Below, one piece after another: positions 26,598-30,850 of a stretch of 30,850 bases of DNA. The DNA lies in contig NW_001915062.1 of assembly GCF_000208925.1 (NCBI RefSeq), forward strand, positions 1 to 30,850, written 5' to 3'. A program made the position numbers and the translations under genes. Origin of the DNA: Entamoeba histolytica HM-1:IMSS (Eukaryota; Evosea; Mastigamoebida; Endamoebidae). The notes beneath the pieces were generated by a model. That model ran no database searches and had not been told where the DNA came from. It saw only the letters and a program-made list of their open reading frames with translations. Each line of letters starts with the position of its first letter. The stretch's first letter is position 1.

Positions 26598-29372
26598 TGA
26601 GTAATTTCAAAACACGATAGTGAGTTATTGAATAAAGAAAAGTCTATTTGAATTTTGTTCTGACTCAATAAAACTAATAAAAAACAATCAATTAAATACT
26701 AATAGTGATGGTTTCGATTGTTAATTGATAAAATGAAACTCATTGTCTTTTCCTAGTAACTCTAGAGAGTATTGTTGTTATGACGGAGTCACTGTTTAAT
26801 TACATTCATCATATTTTTAATGTCATTTTTCATTTTTTATTTCTTTAATTAATTTAATATTTTCTGTATTTATTATTCTCTCTTATTCTCTATTTTCTTT
26901 ATTCTATTCTTTATTTTCTTTTATTTATTTCTTTTCATTGCTGTTTTGATATGAAATATTAATCATATCATTTCTTATAATAGTTTTATTCTTTTTATCT
27001 ATTACTTAAATTTTATCTTTGTTTTTCTTTTATTGAATTTATACTGTGTCAATGAGTATTTCTAATCAATTATTTTCATTATACTTAAATTTAATTCATT
27101 TATTGTTATTATGACACTATCATAATTGATATATCTTTTATTAATTGTGGTGATTTGTTTTATTTTCCAATTTATCTTTATTTAATATCACCTGTGTTTC
27201 ATATAACATTTCAAATATTCTAAAGTAATATCGTTATTTGGGTATATTTCGTTTTTTGGGTCTTTCTTCCTTATTCTAATTTTCTTGTTAGAATCAAACA
27301 TGATTTTATTTGTATTGATTCTGATTATTGCATTTTTATTAAATTTAATTCTTTCTTTGATCATTGTCATCATATATTTTAGGTATTTTATTCTTTCTAT
27401 TGCTTTAACTTTAATTCCTTCTTCATCATTTTCTTTTAATTTCATGATGCACTTGATTCTGTACAATTTTCTTCCCTTGACCAAATCTTCTAGTCTATTA
27501 ATTTTCTTTAGGATTTCTTTTATTTCATCAAATTTATCTCTTATTATTTTATTTTGGAGATAGAGGTTCATAATCATTGAAATCCTCTTCATATCATCTT
27601 GCAGATCCTGCATTCTGCTTCATGAAAATACCATCTATTATTAATTTCCATTATTAATTAGTCAGTTTCTTTTCTTTTCCAGTAGTAATTAATGTTTGAA
27701 CATTTTTCTACTTTCATTTCTTTTATTTTATTGATGAGAGTGTTAAGGTATTCTTCATCAATTTCTGTAGAGTTATTCTTTAATATGATGTTTTTATTAT
27801 TGAATTACACTCTACTCTTCTATTATATCATTTACTTTCATTTTAATGTATTGTTTAGTGCTTTCTTTTATTTTATGTGACATTTTAATATATTTAATAT
27901 ATTCTTTTTCATTATTTACATTAATGTTTATTACTTTTATTATACTTTCTATTTGTTCCCATCTTAATTTCTTATATAATTTCTTATTCAACCAATTAAT
28001 TGCAAAACAATACAACACTTCAATTAAATTTCTATTTCTTTCTTTTGTATTATTTCTTCTTGTATTTTCATTATGTTTTGTTTATTATTTTTTATTCTTG
28101 CAATTTTACATCTTTCTTTCATTTCTTTATTTGTGTTTTTGTTTTTAATTTCTTCTTCATTTGTTTTAATGTCTTTTTCTTTTTGGTTGAATATACTTCT
28201 TGTTGAATATAATACCATCTTTTCCTTTTACCTTCTTACTTCTTATGTATTTCTTCATACTCTCATTTATTCCATTCACTTGTTATTCTTTCTATTCTTT
28301 CTTGTATATCACTTGTTGTTATTCATTTATATTTGTTATTTGTATAATCTTTATTATTATATTTATGTTGTTTCTTATTTGTTTTTATTTGTGTCTTTCG
28401 TCTTCTAAACCATTTTTCCTTGGTATTTCATTTACCTTTATTATTATTGTTGTTATGCCATTTATTGCTATTGACATTTCTTTTTTATTGATGAAATTGG
28501 ATTTTTATATCTTGTTTGATTTTCTTTACAACAGACATTGATATAACACAATAACCATCGCAATAAAATTTGATGTATTTCCTGCATTGGATAAGTATCT
28601 TAAAAAAGAAAGAATTAGAGGTAAAAATGAAATAGTCTAATAGAACATTTCTATAACAAATATACTCATTAAAAACAACCAATAACAATGATATGAATAA
28701 CATCCACGAGAAAAAAAATGAACATTAGAAGATAATTCTATCAATGTATAATTAAATACTCTTATTTTCGTTGTATTGAATAATTTTCTATTTTTACTAG
28801 ATTATAGTCAAATAGCCTTGAATAACTAACTACTTTGAAACTTTTTAAGAAATATTATTTAATTTTTAAATCATATGAGAATTGAAAATAATGAAACGAG
28901 ATAAAAATTGAAGTGTTAATTTATATGAGAATTAGTCTGTTTGTGTATTTATATATGACTACTAATTTAATATGACAACACTTCATTATTATAGTAATAA
29001 AAGAAATTAAAATTGAAATAACACAACAAATAATTACTTTATAATAATATCAGAGTAGAATATAAGACTAATACATATTTAATTCAATTTACTTTATAAT
29101 TCAAATAATATTGTTTTGATAAGAAACTCAAAAGAAGATAAAATATGTCAAGAATGAAATTGTGTCATCTTAGTTATTCATCATTCATATTATTAGATAG
29201 TTCTAAATTGTCGACACTCTAATAAACCATTATATGAGTTTCATTCAATTAATAAAATATATTACAGAATATTTCATTGAACATTATTCCTTTGAAATAA
29301 CTTAAATTAAAATAAAAAGTTATGTTATTTAAACACACTTAATAGAAATTAAAATGAATTAATAAAAACAAG
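26598..29372. other. AT-rich desert, right part, with decayed coding-like tracts
   Basis: No intact gene. From about 26800 to 28500 the plus strand is strongly T-rich, so the minus strand is purine-rich and gives Lys/Glu/Ile/Asn-rich frames: 141 codons at 27613-27188, 68 at 28018-27812, 64 at 28218-28024. They look like fragments of one or more long coiled-coil genes broken by stops. From 28700 to 29372 I see nothing beyond AT-rich spacer. Confidence 0.55.
27188..27613 (-). pseudogene. Coiled-coil coding fragment, probably decayed
   Basis: A 141-codon frame starting MQDLQDDMKRISMIMNLYLQ. It is Lys/Ile/Asn/Glu-rich with heptad-like spacing at the start (IIRDKFDEIKEILKKINRLEDLV). No domain is recognised, no promoter boxes are evident, and the flanks hold similar shorter frames in other registers. 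A functional small protein cannot be excluded. Composition alone could produce such a frame in purine-biased DNA. Confidence 0.3.
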
Positions 29373-29654
29373 TTAATTAGTGTCAAAATACTCATAAGTA
29401 ATTGGGATATTAGTGACTGTTTTGACATACTCAATGAACTTCTTGTAATGAGAAGAAGTTAGATGAGTTTCAAATTGGTTTTTGTTTTCCCATCTTTGAA
29501 TAACCAAATAATGTGTTGTGTTTGTAGGTTCTTGACAAACAAAATAAGATTTACATCCTTTCTCTTTTCTACTGTTGTTTTGAAGTTCAAGGATTTTAGC
29601 AAATAATTCACGATCTTCGTGCATATGAATGTGACATTGAACAAGATATTGCAT
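29373..29654 (-). CDS. ABM-fold (antibiotic biosynthesis monooxygenase-like) small protein
   Basis: A protein of 93 aa from the ATG at 29654. The chain is a single ABM dimeric alpha-beta barrel unit. Strand 1 is MQYLVQCHIHM, a helix EDRELFAKILELQNNSRKEKGC follows, then strands KSYFVCQE and YLVIQRWENKNQFETHLTSSHYKKFIEYV, which carries the family's W-x-(8)-H-x3-(H) pattern. Bacterial relatives are quinol or polyketide monooxygenases without cofactor; the substrate here is unknown. The open frame extends 31 codons upstream (to 29747), but that extension contains a perfect GTATTTAAAG TATA element (29691-29700), so I place the start downstream, giving the usual ~95-aa family length. Such genes in Entamoeba are often suspected bacterial acquisitions; that is inference. 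Confidence 0.8.
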   Translation of the reverse strand: MQYLVQCHIHMHEDRELFAKILELQNNSRKEKGCKSYFVCQEPTNTTHYLVIQRWENKNQFETHLTSSHYKKFIEYVKTVTNIPITYEYFDTN

Positions 29655-30333
29655 TTGTTTTTCTTTAGTGATTACTAAGTTTTGCTTCGTCTTTAAATAC
29701 CCACTTCTTCCCCAAATCCTTCGAACGACATTTCTCCCTTCAACCATATCTCATTCGAAAATAATTCCTTCATTACGAAAAACCTATACTTCAACTGAAT
29801 TATATCAATTTCGTATTTAAGTATAATTCAGTCTAAATTCTATAGTTCAACACATCATTGGATATTCTTAAATGATGAGAATAATATTGAAACATTATTT
29901 ATTGAATTTTTGTTGAATTTCTATTTTTGTATTTTCTAAAAATATAATTTCATTCAAAATTCAAATTAATGATATTTTGTTGAAATAATATTTTGTTATA
30001 GAAAACATAAAAAGTTGAGATAAAACTTAAAAACATTCAACGAAAGAAATACAATTAAATTAACTCACATAATAGTTAGAAAAGCTTAATACTGTTGTTC
30101 AGCAAGAATGAAGATATACCTAATTATGAATTCTCTAATTTGAAATAAAATTTAGTTTATTAAAACTGTGAAATACTTTAAATTTTCTATTTATTTGATT
30201 ATGAAATAAATGTGATTCTTTTAACATTTTGAATGATAAAGAAATTAAAACCATCAAGAAACTTATCAATGCAGCATAAATTTACGAAACTCAAATTCGT
30301 TGTTGTTTTTTGAGTAGATAATATGTTTATATC
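29655..30333. other. Intergenic spacer
   Basis: It holds the ABM promoter at its left end, then AT-rich sequence with no ORF or repeat I can support. Confidence 0.6.
29691..29700 (-). promoter_or_regulatory. TATA-like element of the ABM gene
   Basis: The minus strand reads GTATTTAAAG, exactly the E. histolytica TATA consensus. It is 37 bp upstream of the preferred ATG (29654), consistent with a very short 5' UTR. Confidence 0.65.
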
Positions 30334-30831
30334 TTAATGTCCATCTGCTTTCATACACTCTTCATAACTGTCATCATTGAGATATTCATCAATTGCTTTG
30401 TTAATCATTTCATTTCTCTTATCTTCTTCTTTTTCATTAATATGTTGTTCTTCATTAACTTGGTTAGTATCATTTCGTTCATTTGCACCATCAGACTGAT
30501 GATTCAACGACTCATATCCAAATGTACTTTCTTCAAAATTGAAATAATCTTTATTTTCAGCGTTTGTCTCATCATCTGAACTAAACTTTTCATTCTTCCA
30601 ATCCCATTCTTCATTCTCAACAACCTCCCCTTCATATGAATATTTACATGGTTCAATAACTGCACTTTCATCTTGAGGAACATTTTCAAATCGTTCATTT
30701 TTTAACTTGTCAATATTAGTAGTTGTGTCAATTGGACCATCCTCATCCTCTTCTCCATCTAATAATGACTTTCTGTCTTGGGGTAATTGTCCAACAATAA
30801 CCTCATCACTTTCACTTTCACTTAAACTCAT
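30334..30831 (-). CDS. Acidic protein of unknown function, may extend past the window
   Basis: A protein of 165 aa from the ATG at 30831. It is very acidic (Glu, Asp, Asn, Ser), starting MSLSESESDEVIVGQLPQD. There is a central WDWKNEKF patch, FNFEESTFGYESL, then a Glu/Asn-rich helix and the end DEYLNDDSYEECMKADGH. No known domain is recognised. The initial SESESDE is a likely CK2 phosphorylation site cluster. The frame is open upstream to the window edge (AACTCAAAAATAGAG just before the ATG), so an earlier start or exon cannot be excluded. Amino-acid use and its codon pattern look like a real gene rather than chance AT sequence. Confidence 0.7.
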   Translation of the reverse strand: MSLSESESDEVIVGQLPQDRKSLLDGEEDEDGPIDTTTNIDKLKNERFENVPQDESAVIEPCKYSYEGEVVENEEWDWKNEKFSSDDETNAENKDYFNFEESTFGYESLNHQSDGANERNDTNQVNEEQHINEKEEDKRNEMINKAIDEYLNDDSYEECMKADGH

Positions 30832-30850
30832 CTCTATTTTTGAGTTCTCT

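Overview
The window looks like nuclear chromosomal DNA of an Entamoeba species, most likely from the E. histolytica clade. Four things support this. The base composition is extremely AT-rich. Coding regions are compact and separated by short spacers. Every intron I could reconstruct is tiny (44-97 nt), starts with GTTTG and ends with TAG. Upstream regions carry an AATGAACT (GAAC) box, GTATTTAAA-like boxes and AAAATTCA initiator-like sequences, as described for E. histolytica core promoters. Two identical copies of a ~549 bp SINE of the EhSINE1 type (with 26-bp internal repeats) are also present. I cannot separate E. histolytica from its close relatives by eye.

Layout: (1) 1-2148 is an AT-rich stretch without a supportable gene. 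(2) 2149-2697 is SINE copy 1. (3) 2.9-20.7 kb is a dense housekeeping block: nucleoplasmin-like acidic protein (+), proteasome ATPase RPT1 (-), TKL-like pseudokinase with three exons (-), LAS1-like nuclease (+), SINE copy 2, RNF10-like RING protein with three exons (-), SmD1 with two exons (-), two-RRM/SURP protein (+), YKT6 R-SNARE with two exons (-), DHHC palmitoyltransferase (+), PQ-loop membrane protein (-), proteasome alpha-2 (-), Rho/Rac GTPase with two exons (-), GRWD1/RRB1-like WD protein (+), TBC Rab-GAP (-), and a disordered protein of unknown function (-). (4) 20.7-30.3 kb is a gene-poor, AT-rich desert. It contains two decayed, mutually homologous TLDc-like pseudogenes, a possible structured RNA at about 23987-24108, a FIP1-like gene, further decayed coding stretches, and a small ABM-fold monooxygenase-like gene. 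(5) An acidic protein of unknown function (-) sits at the right edge.

Functionally the genes are mixed, not a pathway cluster. Ribosome biogenesis and ribosome ubiquitylation are represented by the nucleoplasmin-like protein, LAS1, GRWD1 and RNF10. RNA processing is represented by SmD1, the SURP protein and FIP1. The proteasome is represented by RPT1 and alpha-2. Membrane traffic and lipidation are represented by YKT6, DHHC, TBC, Rho and the PQ-loop protein. Five split genes (pseudokinase, RNF10-like, SmD1, YKT6, Rho) were reconstructed by joining open frames at GTTTG...TAG introns. The joins restore expected family sequence across the junction (the CPIC of the RING, the longin core of YKT6, the Rho mid-region).

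The most interesting signals are these: the identical SINE pair, one with a 19-bp target-site duplication that preserves the end of the RNF10-like gene; the series of perfect hairpins inside the SINE; the compact run of stems at 23987-24108; the YKT6 ending in a bare Cys-Cys; the pseudokinase; and the relics in the desert.
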